From Desulfuromonadales bacterium (GTDB taxonomy: Bacteria; Desulfobacterota; Desulfuromonadia; Desulfuromonadales; UBA2197), in NCBI GenBank assembly GCA_014859605.1, contig JACUTW010000012.1, positions 1 to 45,515 on the forward strand: 45,515 nucleotides of DNA, written 5' to 3'. The notes under the pieces were generated by a model. It saw only the letters and a list, made by a program, of their open reading frames with translations, was not told where the DNA came from and ran no database searches. Of this stretch, positions 15,488 through 23,977 are shown piece after piece; within the stretch, counting starts at the first letter, position 1, and each line of letters starts with the position of its first letter. Both the position numbers and the translations under genes were made by a program.

Positions 15488-16720
15488 ATGGCTCTGGTGG
15501 TGCAGAAGTACGGTGGAACATCAATGGGTTCCATCGAGCGGATTCGCAACGTCGCCAAGCGTGTGGCTAAAACCTACGACGAAGGAAATGATCTGGTCGT
15601 GGTGGTTTCGGCGATATCGGGGGAGACCAATAAACTGGTCGCTCTGGCCAACGAGATGTGCGAATTTCCGAGTGAGCGCGAATATGATGTGATGGTCGCC
15701 ACCGGTGAGCAGGTCTCGATGTCGCTGCTGGCGATGGCGCTTCAATCGATGGGCTACAAAGCGAAGAGTTACTGCGGTTTTCAGTTGCCGATTATCACCG
15801 ATAGCGCTTTCTCGAAAGCGCGCATTGAAGAGATCGACGATAAACGGGTGCGCGAGGACCTGAAAAACGGCGTGATCGTTGTCGTTGCCGGTTTTCAGGG
15901 GATCGACCGGCAGGGGAACCTGACCACCCTCGGGCGCGGCGGTTCCGATACTTCCGCCGTTGCCGTTGCCGCCGCTATGAAGGCCGATGTTTGCGAGATT
16001 TACACCGACGTGGACGGGATTTACACCACCGACCCGAGAATCGTCCCGGAAGCTTCGAAGTTGGAGAAGATCTCTTACGACGAGATGCTGGAGATGGCGT
16101 CTCTCGGTTCCAAGGTCTTACAGATTCGCTCTGTCGAATTTGCCAAAAAATATGACGTCGTTGTTCATGTCCGTTCAAGTTTCAATGACAATCCAGGAAC
16201 CCTGGTGACGAAGGAGGATGCCGAGATGGAGGCAGTGCTGGTTTCGGGGATCACATACAATAAAGATGAAGCTAAAATTTCGGTTCTTCGCGTCCCTGAC
16301 CGCCCCGGGATTGCGGCGAAGCTCTTCTCGCCCCTCTCCGCGGCGAATATTACTGTCGACATGATCATTCAGAACGTTTCCCATGACGGCCTCAATGACA
16401 TGACCTTTACCGTCCCCAAGTCTGACTTTAAAAAAGCCCTGAAGATCGTTCAGGAGACCGCCGCGGAGATCGGCGCCGGCAGCGTCACCAGTGATGAAAA
16501 TATTGCCAAGGTTTCGATCATCGGCGTGGGGATGCGTTCGCATTCCGGGGTCGCCTGCAAAATGTTTGAAACCCTGTCCTGTGAAGGGATCAATATCCTG
16601 ATGATCTCCACCAGCGAGATCAAGATCTCCTGCATTATCGAATTAAAGTACTCAGAACTGGCGATTCGGGTTCTGCATGATGCGTTTGGCCTCGACAAGT
16701 TGAGTGTCAGAGCGGAATAG
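15488..16720 (+). CDS. lysC: Aspartate kinase
   Basis: Aspartate kinase phosphorylates aspartate at the entry to lysine, threonine, methionine and diaminopimelate synthesis. The 410-residue product begins [18 protein letters not shown], the KxGGTS signature, and continues with the kinase-domain motifs [24 protein letters not shown] and [17 protein letters not shown] (to about 245). Two ACT domains follow: [20 protein letters not shown], and [23 protein letters not shown] domains mediate feedback by lysine or threonine. The length fits the monofunctional beta-type enzyme. AAGGAGG lies ten bases before the ATG. cimA follows in the same direction. Confidence 0.96.
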   Translation: MALVVQKYGGTSMGSIERIRNVAKRVAKTYDEGNDLVVVVSAISGETNKLVALANEMCEFPSEREYDVMVATGEQVSMSLLAMALQSMGYKAKSYCGFQLPIITDSAFSKARIEEIDDKRVREDLKNGVIVVVAGFQGIDRQGNLTTLGRGGSDTSAVAVAAAMKADVCEIYTDVDGIYTTDPRIVPEASKLEKISYDEMLEMASLGSKVLQIRSVEFAKKYDVVVHVRSSFNDNPGTLVTKEDAEMEAVLVSGITYNKDEAKISVLRVPDRPGIAAKLFSPLSAANITVDMIIQNVSHDGLNDMTFTVPKSDFKKALKIVQETAAEIGAGSVTSDENIAKVSIIGVGMRSHSGVACKMFETLSCEGINILMISTSEIKISCIIELKYSELAIRVLHDAFGLDKLSVRAE

Positions 16721-16756
16721 ATGCGTTTAACGGATCCCAGGGTATTGTGAATGAGC

Positions 16757-16780
16757 AGGGGCGCAGAGGATTGCGCCCCT
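16757..16780. repeat. Hairpin in the lysC-cimA spacer
   Basis: AGGGGCGCA (16757-16765) pairs perfectly with TGCGCCCCT (16772-16780) around a 6-base loop. It ends 24 bases before the cimA start. It may be a processing or attenuation hairpin. No T-run follows, and no leader peptide rich in Ile, Leu or Val codons was found. Confidence 0.55.
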
Positions 16781-16804
16781 CAATTCATTGTGAAGGGTGA
16801 AAAT

Positions 16805-18379
16805 ATGAGTCTGGTTAAAATCTACGACACAACCTTGCGCGACGGCACTCAGGCAGAAGACATCTCTTTTTCGGTCGAGGATAAAATCCGCATTGCGCAA
16901 AAACTTGACGAACTCGGCGTCCATTATATCGAAGGCGGCTGGCCGGGATCCAACCCCAAGGATATCGCTTTTTTCAAAGAGATTCGTTCCGTCAAGCTGA
17001 AGCAGGCCAAGATCGCTGCTTTTGGCTCGACCCGCCGCGCCAAGACAACACCGGATCAAGACAACAATATTATTACCCTGATCCAGGCGCAGCCCGATGT
17101 GGTCACCATCTTTGGCAAAACCTGGGATTTTCATGTCCGCGAAGCATTGCGCATCTCTTTGAATGAGAATCTCGAACTCATTTATGACTCTCTGGCTTAC
17201 TTGAAAGAGCATGTCGGCGAAGTGATCTACGATGCCGAGCACTTTTTTGACGGGTACAAAGCCAATCCCGAATATGCTATGCAAACCCTCCTGGCCGCGC
17301 AAAAGGCCGGTGTCGATTGTATCGCCCTCTGCGACACCAATGGCGGGACGCTCCCCCATGAGTTTCCGGCGATTATCAATGCGATCAAAGCGGTGATCTC
17401 AACACCGTTAGGAATTCATACCCATAATGATGGTGATTGCGCGGTTGCCAATTCTTTGGTCGCTGTCGATCTCGGGATTGTTCAGGTGCAGGGGACGATC
17501 AACGGCTTCGGCGAACGCTGCGGCAATGCCAATCTCTGTTCGATCATTCCCGCCCTGCGCTTGAAGATGGGGAAGGAGTGCATCAGCGATGAGCAACTCC
17601 GTAATCTCCGTTCGGTCTCGCGTTATGTCTTTGAGTTGGCCAACCTGGTACCGCATAAGCATCAGGCGTATGTCGGTAACTCGGCCTTTGCCCATAAAGG
17701 CGGGGTGCACGTTTCAGCGATTCAACGCCACCCCGAGACCTATGAGCATATTCGACCTGAGTTGGTCGGCAATCAGACCCGCGTCCTTGTTTCGGATCTC
17801 TCCGGTCGGGCCAATGTCCTGGCCAAAGCTGAAGAGTTTAATCTCAATGTCGACAGCAAGGACCCAATCACCCTGGAGATCCTTGAGAACATCAAAGAGA
17901 TGGAGAACAAGGGCTATCAATTCGAGGGAGCGGAAGCGTCTTTCGAGCTGATTATGCGCCGTGCCCTTGGGACGCTGCGCCACTACTTCTCGGTCATCGG
18001 TTTTCGGGTGATCGACACCAAGCGCCGGGAAGATGATGCCCCGACCTCGGAGGCGACCGTCCAGATTAAGGTCGGTGGACGGATCGAGCATACCGCGGCA
18101 GAAGGGAATGGTCCGGTTAACGCTCTCGATAATGCCATCCGCAAGGCTTTGGAGAACTTCTATCCGCAACTGCTTGACATGAATCTTCTCGATTACAAAG
18201 TGCGTGTTCTCCCTGCCGGGAAGGGGACAGCGTCGATGACCCGCGTTTTGATTGAGTCTGGCGATGAAAACTCACGATGGGGGACTGTCGGGGTCAGCGA
18301 TAATATTATCGATGCTTCCTACCAGGCACTCATCGACGCCATCCAGTACAAGTTGCTCAAGGATGAACAATCGAATTAA
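16805..18379 (+). CDS. cimA: (R)-citramalate synthase
   Basis: CimA condenses pyruvate and acetyl-CoA to citramalate, the first step of threonine-independent isoleucine synthesis known from Geobacter and relatives. The 524-residue product begins [20 protein letters not shown], the HMGL-like barrel signature. It follows with [14 protein letters not shown], which separates the 500-residue citramalate/2-isopropylmalate-like group from true LeuA. The metal-binding [14 protein letters not shown] motif and the [11 protein letters not shown] motif are present. A C-terminal LeuA-dimer regulatory domain (about 390-515) probably senses isoleucine. The frame is open to 16751, but GAAGGGTGA before the ATG at 16805 favours this start. 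Confidence 0.93.
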   Translation: MSLVKIYDTTLRDGTQAEDISFSVEDKIRIAQKLDELGVHYIEGGWPGSNPKDIAFFKEIRSVKLKQAKIAAFGSTRRAKTTPDQDNNIITLIQAQPDVVTIFGKTWDFHVREALRISLNENLELIYDSLAYLKEHVGEVIYDAEHFFDGYKANPEYAMQTLLAAQKAGVDCIALCDTNGGTLPHEFPAIINAIKAVISTPLGIHTHNDGDCAVANSLVAVDLGIVQVQGTINGFGERCGNANLCSIIPALRLKMGKECISDEQLRNLRSVSRYVFELANLVPHKHQAYVGNSAFAHKGGVHVSAIQRHPETYEHIRPELVGNQTRVLVSDLSGRANVLAKAEEFNLNVDSKDPITLEILENIKEMENKGYQFEGAEASFELIMRRALGTLRHYFSVIGFRVIDTKRREDDAPTSEATVQIKVGGRIEHTAAEGNGPVNALDNAIRKALENFYPQLLDMNLLDYKVRVLPAGKGTASMTRVLIESGDENSRWGTVGVSDNIIDASYQALIDAIQYKLLKDEQSN

Positions 18380-18398
18380 GTTTTAAGTCGGAGGGGGG

Positions 18399-18971
18399 AT
18401 GCGCGGCACAGGTTTAATACTTTTTCTTTTCCTTATAATAGTCTGTTTTCATTACGGCCGGTGGGCGTTTCCTGAAAAGGAAAACCTGCCGGCTGTTATG
18501 CGTTTACAGCCGCAACTGGCGACGGTTGCAGTTACTGATAATGACGGCAGTTACCGTTTATATCAATTCCATGACGGCGGTAAGTTGCGAGATGTCATAA
18601 AATTGACGGAAGGATTTTCAGTAGCGGGAAAGGTCCTTGAAAAATTTCCCAGGGAGCCGATTCATTCCGGGGAAGTCCTTAAAGTCAGCAAAACAGAAGG
18701 GGAATCCTTTCGTCTTGAGCGTTCATGGCTTTCGGCTCGACATCGGATACTGCTGCAAATACCTTTACATCCGGATAGGATGACCGCCCTTGATTGGGAA
18801 ACTTTGCCGGGTATCGGCCCGAAATTAGCGATGGCAATCGAAAGCGATCGTCAAAAAAATGGCGAATTTAACGAATTTTCTGCATTGAAAAGGGTCAAAG
18901 GGGTTGGTGCGAAGAAGTTAGAGACCTGGCAGGAGTATTTTGGAGGAAAGAGTGCAAAAGGAGAAAATTGA
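18399..18971 (+). CDS. Membrane-anchored helix-hairpin-helix (ComEA-like) protein
   Basis: The 190-residue protein has an N-terminal membrane segment or uncleaved signal (RGTGLILFLFLIIVCFHYG, 2-20). A poorly conserved extracytoplasmic part with beta character (to about 125) follows, then a C-terminal helix-hairpin-helix unit: LDWETLPGIGPKLAMAIESD and FSALKRVKGVGAKKLETW. The paired LPGIGPKLA and VKGVGAKKL hairpins match the DNA-binding module of ComEA. The spacing to cimA is 19 bases with a strong GGAGGGGGG site, so it may be in the same transcript. A role in DNA uptake is possible, but it is not a standard ComEA, which lacks the middle region. Confidence 0.75.
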   Translation: MRGTGLILFLFLIIVCFHYGRWAFPEKENLPAVMRLQPQLATVAVTDNDGSYRLYQFHDGGKLRDVIKLTEGFSVAGKVLEKFPREPIHSGEVLKVSKTEGESFRLERSWLSARHRILLQIPLHPDRMTALDWETLPGIGPKLAMAIESDRQKNGEFNEFSALKRVKGVGAKKLETWQEYFGGKSAKGEN

Positions 18972-19116
18972 TAATCAAGTTAAAACAGATGGTTAGTGAA
19001 AAACAAGAAAGAACTCCCTGCCGTAAATGAAAAGTGGCATAAGTAGTGTAATTGTTTCCTTACACTTGAAGAGCAAGACTTGGGACTGATCATTTGCTGA
19101 AAAAGGGAGAAAGATC

Positions 19117-19272
19117 ATGACATGTCCGAAATGTAGAGGGAGGATGTATTCCGAGAAGTTTTATGATTTTGTCCGCGCCTTCAGCGCTTGGAAATGTACT
19201 TGCTGCGGGGAGGTTCTCGACCCGATTATTGTTGCTAATCGTATGCGCCAACGGAATACTCTGGTTGGTTAG
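19117..19272 (+). CDS. 51-residue zinc-ribbon protein
   Basis: Translation from the ATG at 19117 gives MTCPKCRGRMYSEKFYDFVR, then AFSAWKCTCCGEVLDPIIVA and a short tail ending at TAG 19270-19272. CPKC and CTCC form a classic four-cysteine zinc ribbon. GGGAGA lies about seven bases upstream of the start. A strong bidirectional terminator follows 26 bases later, consistent with a real single-gene transcript. Similar tiny zinc ribbons are remembered from Geobacter-like genomes, sometimes multi-copy; their role is unknown. Confidence 0.8.
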   Translation: MTCPKCRGRMYSEKFYDFVRAFSAWKCTCCGEVLDPIIVANRMRQRNTLVG

Positions 19273-19298
19273 TTTTACAAATAGCTTCAGACCTGAGC

Positions 19299-19336
19299 AA
19301 AAAGGGTGGTGGCCGAAAACGGTCACCACCCTTTTT
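19299..19336. terminator. Bidirectional Rho-independent terminator
   Basis: AAAAAGGGTGGTG (19299-19311) pairs with CACCACCCTTTTT (19324-19336), with an inner GCCG/CGGT stem and AAAA loop. It has an A-run on one side and a T-run on the other. It lies between the zinc-ribbon gene (forward) and mgtC (reverse) and can serve both. Confidence 0.92.
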
Positions 19337-19351
19337 GCTGCCAAGTGAAAC

Positions 19352-20053
19352 TCACTGATATTCGATTTTCTTAACCCCGTCAAGCTCCGCAACCGTTCTG
19401 GCCAGTTCTCTCCCTATCCTCGTGCGATGCTGCGTAAGGACAAATTTGTAATGGGTTTCGCCGCTGCGTGGTTGCAGGCTGCAGGAGACATCAGTGATGA
19501 TGATGCTGTGTTCAGCGAAGACTTGTTCCAGTTGCGGATAGATATCGACACCACCGTCAACTTCAACACGAAAGGTAAGAAAGCGATCTTTGTTAATGTA
19601 GGGTTCAAGCCTCTTCAAAAAAATCAGTGCACTGATGCCGATAACGGTGCTGACGACGGTCGGGAGGTAAATGCCCATGCCGAAGCCCATGCCGATGGCA
19701 GCAGCAAGCCATAAGCAGGCAGCGGTAGTCAGACCGCGGACTGTAAGTCCTTCTTTGAGGATGACGCCGGCGCCGATAAAGCCGATACCTGCAACGATCT
19801 GCGCGGCAATACGGGAGGGGTCAATCCGTAAAATACTTGTGCCGGGAACCTGCCCATATTTGAGGTAGACACTTTCGGAAATAATCATCATTAAACAACT
19901 GGCGAGAGCGACAATGAGGTGGGTGCGTACGCCGGCAGGTCGCCCGTGTTTTTCCCTTTCCATGCCGATCAAAGCACCAGCAAGGGCAGCAAGGAGCAGT
20001 TTGATGATAATGGTGAGAGAGGATGGGCCAAAGGTATTAAGTTCGTGCAGCAT
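19352..20053 (-). CDS. MgtC/SapB family membrane protein
   Basis: The 233-residue protein has four or five N-terminal membrane helices with the family motif LLAALAGALIGMEREKHGRP followed by AGVRTHLIVALASCL (about 20-60). It continues with DPSRIAAQIVAGIGFIGAGV and the TVRGLTTAACLWLAAAIGMG block. A cytosolic ACT-like C-terminal domain runs from about 150 to the end. MgtC-type proteins are linked to magnesium limitation and, in pathogens, to control of the F-type ATP synthase; in free-living bacteria the role is less clear. The ATG at 20053 with GAGG eight bases away is preferred to the GTG at 20062. The vanZ-like gene ends 18 bases upstream. Confidence 0.9.
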   Translation of the reverse strand: MLHELNTFGPSSLTIIIKLLLAALAGALIGMEREKHGRPAGVRTHLIVALASCLMMIISESVYLKYGQVPGTSILRIDPSRIAAQIVAGIGFIGAGVILKEGLTVRGLTTAACLWLAAAIGMGFGMGIYLPTVVSTVIGISALIFLKRLEPYINKDRFLTFRVEVDGGVDIYPQLEQVFAEHSIIITDVSCSLQPRSGETHYKFVLTQHRTRIGRELARTVAELDGVKKIEYQ

Positions 20054-20071
20054 CAAGGGCACCTCGGTAAG

Positions 20072-20491
20072 TTACAATTTTTCTTTCTTTAGCAGGGCGA
20101 CGGTAAAAACCAGGCCTGCCCCGAGGGTATTCGCAACGAAATCTTTCCAGTCCGCATGACGGGAGGTGGAGATGGTCTCTTGTGCGATCTCCATCAGGAG
20201 ACCGAATCCAACGGTGAAGAGAAATCCGGTGATCCAGCCCTTGCGGCGATGTTTCAGCAAGGACCTGAAAAAGTTGCCAGAGAAGAACATGAGGATTGCA
20301 TAAGCAGAAAAGTGCTGGAGTTTGTCCCAGGCAAAGATCTTTGGAACGGTGGGGAGGTGCGACGCCAGCGATGACCACAAAAGGCATCCGATCCAAGTTG
20401 CTAACAACGCCGCATAGAGCACTAATGCAACCTCATCACTTATCAGGTGCGTTGGAGTTTCCTTCTTCTCGTGGCGCTGCCCGGTCAGCAT
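20072..20491 (-). CDS. VanZ-like family membrane protein
   Basis: The 139-residue protein has about four hydrophobic segments and the VanZ-family signatures. These are FAWDKLQHFSAYAILMFFSG (about 50-69), the FGLLMEIAQETISTSRHADW stretch, and DFVANTLGAGLVF near the end. Family members are small integral membrane proteins of unknown activity, named for a teicoplanin-resistance accessory gene; resistance should not be inferred here. The ATG at 20491 has AAAGGG nine bases upstream and is preferred to the TTG at 20530. Confidence 0.85.
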   Translation of the reverse strand: MLTGQRHEKKETPTHLISDEVALVLYAALLATWIGCLLWSSLASHLPTVPKIFAWDKLQHFSAYAILMFFSGNFFRSLLKHRRKGWITGFLFTVGFGLLMEIAQETISTSRHADWKDFVANTLGAGLVFTVALLKKEKL

Positions 20492-20586
20492 GCGTATGTA
20501 CCCTTTCAGTCCCCTATAGCAAATAAACAAACAATATCTGCCGGAAGCAGAAAAAACAACAACGAAGTCGCGGTAAAGAGTTCGCG

Positions 20587-20632
20587 GCGTAGAAATGGCC
20601 GTACCGGGAAGTCGGTACGGCCATTTCTACGC
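20587..20632. repeat. Long perfect inverted repeat downstream of typA
   Basis: Positions 20587-20606 (starting GCGTAGAAATGG) pair perfectly with 20613-20632 (ending CCATTTCTACGC) around a 6-base loop GGAAGT, a 20-base stem. It lies 24 bases beyond the typA stop. No T-run follows on either strand, so it is either an mRNA-end-stabilising hairpin or a dispersed palindromic repeat. The CTACG at its edge matches the two other palindromes. Confidence 0.75.
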
Positions 20633-20655
20633 TACTAATTATCTTCTATTAAAAC

Positions 20656-22464
20656 TTAAGATTTTTTGGAAAACTTTTTCCGTTCGTTTTCAGTTAGATA
20701 CTTTTTGCGCAGACGGATATTCTTCGGAGTGACCTCCACTAGTTCGTCGTCATCGATAAACTCAAGAGCTTGTTCGAGGGTCAAAAGGCGGGGCGGAATG
20801 AGGCGAATAGCTTCATCGGCGCCGGAGGAGCGTACGTTCGACAGCTTCTTTTCACGACAGGCGTTGACAACCAGGTCGCTGTCTTTGGCGTTCTGCCCGA
20901 TGATCATCCCTTCGTAAAGTTCGGTGCCGGGAGAGACAAAAAGTAGTCCGCGCTCTTGCAGGCTCCACAGGGAGTAGGCAACCGAGACACCGGCTTCGAT
21001 CGAGACGAGGGTTCCGTTCTTGCGGCCGGCAATCGGCCCTTTGTAGGGAGCATATTCATGGAAAGTGTGGGTCAGGACACCGGTGCCGCGGGTATCAGTC
21101 AAGAACTCTGTGCGGAAACCGATGAGACCGCGCGCCGGAATGATGAATTCAAGACGGTTGATGCCGTCCATCGGCTGCAGGGAAACCATCTCTGCTTTGC
21201 GGGGCCCGAGTTTCTCGATAACGGTCCCTTGGTATTCTTCCGGGACATCGATCACCAGATATTCCATCGGCTCGGATTTGACGCCATCGATCTCCCGAAA
21301 GATAACTTCCGGCTTGGAGACAGCGAGTTCAAACCCTTCGCGACGCATGTTTTCGATGAGAATGGAGAGGTGAAGCTCGCCGCGCCCGGAGACTTTGAAG
21401 GTGTCAGTGCTATCGGTATCTTCGACCCGCAGGGAGACGTTGGTACGCAGTTCGCGGAAGAGACGCTCACGGATATTACGGGAAGTCACCAGTTTCCCTT
21501 CTTTGCCGGCAAAGGGGGAGGTGTTGACTATGAAGTTCATCGACAGGGTCGGTTCGTCGATACAGACATAGGGGATGCCAACCGGATTGGTTGCCGAAGC
21601 GAGGGTCTCGCCGATGCCGATTTCATCAAAACCGGCGATCGAGACGATGTCTCCGGCAATGGCTTCTGGAATATCGATCTGTTTGAGGCCTTCATAGCCG
21701 AGGAGTTTGCTGATGCGCCCCTTGCTGATCGTGCCGTCGCGGTGGACAAGAGCAATGTTCTCACCGGTCTTGACCGTACCTGCGAAGATCTTGCCCGTGG
21801 CAATGCGGCCGATATATTCGTTGTAGGCAATGCTCGAGACCAGCATCTGGAAGGGGGCGGCTGGATCGGCGACCGGCGGGGCGACCCGCTCGCGGATCAT
21901 GTCGAAGAGGGGCTGCATGCCGACGGCCGGCTCGTCGAGGGTGCGCTTGGCGTAACCCTGCTTGGCGCTGGCAAAGACCACGGGGAAGTCGAGTTGATTT
22001 TCATCGGCATTGAGTTCGCAGAAGAGGTCAAAGACCTGGTCGACAGACCATTCAGGACGGGCGCCGGGACGATCAATCTTGTTGATGACAACGATCGGTC
22101 TGATGCCAAGATCAAGAGATTTTTTCAGGACAAAGCGGGTCTGCGGCATCGGCCCGTCAAAAGCATCAACCAGCAGCAGAACCGAGTCGACCATCTTCAG
22201 GACGCGTTCGACTTCGCCGCCGAAGTCGGCGTGACCCGGTGTGTCAACGATATTGATCTTCATTTCATCGATGTGAATGGAAAGATTCTTGGAGAGGATG
22301 GTGATGCCGCGTTCCTTCTCCAGATCGTTGCTGTCCATAACCCGTTCAGTGATGACCTGGTTTTCGCGGTAGACTCCGGACTGGCGTAACATGGCGTCAA
22401 CGAGGGTCGTTTTACCATGGTCAACGTGGGCGATAATTGCAATGTTGCGGATATTCTCGGACAT
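20656..22464 (-). CDS. typA: Translational GTPase TypA/BipA
   Basis: TypA is a ribosome-binding GTPase of the EF-G/LepA group that assists large-subunit assembly and stress adaptation. The 602-residue product opens [20 protein letters not shown] (G1), with the switch motif [11 protein letters not shown]3 [20 protein letters not shown] and G4 [10 protein letters not shown]. It then has domain II, an EF-G-like domain III/V region ([20 protein letters not shown]) and the BipA-specific C-terminal domain ([19 protein letters not shown] onward). The ATG at 22464 has GAAGGA six bases upstream; two codons earlier a second ATG is less well placed. A divergent protease gene originally lay next to it, now separated by the inserted islet. 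Confidence 0.96.
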   Translation of the reverse strand: MSENIRNIAIIAHVDHGKTTLVDAMLRQSGVYRENQVITERVMDSNDLEKERGITILSKNLSIHIDEMKINIVDTPGHADFGGEVERVLKMVDSVLLLVDAFDGPMPQTRFVLKKSLDLGIRPIVVINKIDRPGARPEWSVDQVFDLFCELNADENQLDFPVVFASAKQGYAKRTLDEPAVGMQPLFDMIRERVAPPVADPAAPFQMLVSSIAYNEYIGRIATGKIFAGTVKTGENIALVHRDGTISKGRISKLLGYEGLKQIDIPEAIAGDIVSIAGFDEIGIGETLASATNPVGIPYVCIDEPTLSMNFIVNTSPFAGKEGKLVTSRNIRERLFRELRTNVSLRVEDTDSTDTFKVSGRGELHLSILIENMRREGFELAVSKPEVIFREIDGVKSEPMEYLVIDVPEEYQGTVIEKLGPRKAEMVSLQPMDGINRLEFIIPARGLIGFRTEFLTDTRGTGVLTHTFHEYAPYKGPIAGRKNGTLVSIEAGVSVAYSLWSLQERGLLFVSPGTELYEGMIIGQNAKDSDLVVNACREKKLSNVRSSGADEAIRLIPPRLLTLEQALEFIDDDELVEVTPKNIRLRKKYLTENERKKFSKKS

Positions 22465-22562
22465 GATCATTCCTTCGTGAGAGCTTGCGGATACGGCAAA
22501 GTCCTCTTTTATAATTGAAAACAGTTGAGATTACAAGGTAAAAGTTCGTAAAATCAAGGTTT

Positions 22563-22786
22563 TTTCGATTCTTTCCAGTGCGGGGACTTCTTGGTAAACT
22601 TTCTCCGCTTTATAATCGAACTTTCAGGAGTGACGATGACAATACCTGTGGATAGCTTGAGAGTAGCGATTGAGGATTTGTCCTGGCAGTGCGATCCACT
22701 AAACTCTTTGACTTCGAAACGACGGCCAACCTCCCTTGTCTTGAAGAGACCCTCGGTCAGGAACGGGCCCTCGCCGCCATCGATTT
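22563..22786 (+). repeat. Left direct copy (A) of the Lon-like protease 5' region
   Basis: This ~224-base segment matches 28357-28577 in the same orientation. Shared blocks include CCAGTGCGGGGACTTCTTGG, GCGATTGAGGATTTGTCCTG and ACGACGGCCAACCTCCCTTG. By eye the two differ at roughly 20 positions plus a 2-base length difference. Similarity stops abruptly at ATCGATTTT (about 22786), where the intact gene continues ATCGACTTC and then GGTCTGG. Confidence 0.93.
22636..22786 (+). pseudogene. Truncated, frameshifted 5' fragment of the Lon-like protease gene
   Basis: From the ATG at 22636 the fragment reads MTIPVDSLRVAIEDLSWQCD, like the intact gene at 28429. A net two-base insertion after GATCC (near 22696-22710) then shifts frame; the correct frame resumes as FDFETTANLPCLEETLGQER, then ALAAIDF. 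Homology ends after about 50 codons, before the ATP-binding loop. CAGGAG still precedes the ATG, but the product would be a short nonsense peptide. It is a remnant, not a working gene. Confidence 0.9.
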
Positions 22787-22852
22787 TAAGGTACAGGGCA
22801 GGGTCAACTTTAGCCAGACCATGGTTGAGTCCTCCTCGGTCAAGGTGCTAGT

Positions 22853-23974
22853 TCACGCCATCGTCCCGATGGTTTTGCGGAAGCGAGCCAGCGCCAGGGC
22901 AAAAAGGGCCGTTCCAATCAGGACAATGGCGAGGAACTGCGGCCAGACCGCCGTGATGCCCGCGCCCCGGTACAGGATCGACTGAGCCAACATCACAAAA
23001 TGCGTGTTGGGCGCGGCGAGCATGATGTACTGGACGACCTCCGGCATGCTCTCGCGCGGCGTCGAACCACCGGAGAGCATTTGCAACGGTAGCAGCACCA
23101 GCAACAGCAACAGGGCGAACTGCGGCATGGAGCGGGCGACGGTGCCGAGGAAAATGCCCATCGAGGTGGTCGCGAACAGATGCAGCGCCGTGCCGGCCAG
23201 AAACAGCGCGAGCGAGCCCTGGATCGGCACGGAAAGCCAGCCCTGCACGACGACGGTGAGTGCCGTGGCGGTGGCGGCAAGGACGACCAGTCCCATCGCC
23301 CACACCTTGCTCGTCATGATCTCGAATGGCGTGACCGGCATGACCAGCAAATGCTCGACCGTGCCGTGCTCGCGCTCGCGGATCAGCGCCGCGCCGGTCA
23401 GCACGATGGAGAGCATGGTCACGTTGTTGATGACCTGCATGACGGCGCCAAACCATGACTTGTTGAGCTGGGGATTGAAGCGCACGCGCAGCGCCAGATC
23501 GACCGGCAGCGCCGGCACCTCGCGATAACGCTGCACGAAAGTGCGCACCTCGTCGCTCACGATAGTCTGGATATAACCACTGCCGGTGAACGCTTGGCTC
23601 ATCCGTGTGGCGTCCACATTGAGTTGGATCGTGGGTTGGCGCCCGGCGAGCAGATCGCGCTGGAAGTTCGGCGGAATATTCAGGGCGAAGGTGTCGAGGC
23701 CGGCATCCATGCGGGCGTCCATCTCGGCCTGGTCGATCACCTCGGGGAGAACAAAGTACGGCGGGTAAAAGGCGCTGACGATGCGCCATGACAGCGGCGA
23801 GCGATCCTCGTTGACGACCGCGATCGGTGCCTTGTTGAGGGTCTCCGGCATGGCCGTGGCCGCCGTGTAGACCGAAACGGTAAAGGCGTAGACGATCAGC
23901 ACCAGCATGATCGGGTCGCGCACCAGGCTGCGCAACTCCTTGATGCCGAGATGAAGGACGTTGGCCGGGCGCAT
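22853..23974 (-). CDS. yhhJ: ABC-2 type export permease, YhhJ-like
   Basis: The 373-residue protein has an N-terminal membrane helix (about 22-40: LVLIVYAFTVSVYTAATAMP) and a large extracytoplasmic loop (about 45-170). The loop begins ETLNKAPIAVVNEDRSPLSW. Five or more membrane helices follow to the C-terminus, with EREHGTVEHLLVMPVTPFEI in a cytosolic loop, the ABC2_membrane_3 layout. It is the last gene of the yhiI-rbbA-yhhJ set and starts three bases after the rbbA stop. It likely forms a heteromeric pore with the membrane domain of RbbA. The substrate is unknown; the E. coli counterparts are annotated as an export system. High GC composition fits the islet. Confidence 0.88.
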   Translation of the reverse strand: MRPANVLHLGIKELRSLVRDPIMLVLIVYAFTVSVYTAATAMPETLNKAPIAVVNEDRSPLSWRIVSAFYPPYFVLPEVIDQAEMDARMDAGLDTFALNIPPNFQRDLLAGRQPTIQLNVDATRMSQAFTGSGYIQTIVSDEVRTFVQRYREVPALPVDLALRVRFNPQLNKSWFGAVMQVINNVTMLSIVLTGAALIREREHGTVEHLLVMPVTPFEIMTSKVWAMGLVVLAATATALTVVVQGWLSVPIQGSLALFLAGTALHLFATTSMGIFLGTVARSMPQFALLLLLVLLPLQMLSGGSTPRESMPEVVQYIMLAAPNTHFVMLAQSILYRGAGITAVWPQFLAIVLIGTALFALALARFRKTIGTMA

Positions 23975-23977
23975 GGA

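Noticed and set aside
20956-22389. 477-codon forward frame opposite typA
   Set aside because: It is the antisense shadow of the typA reading frame; no ribosome-binding site or known domain, and typA is certain.
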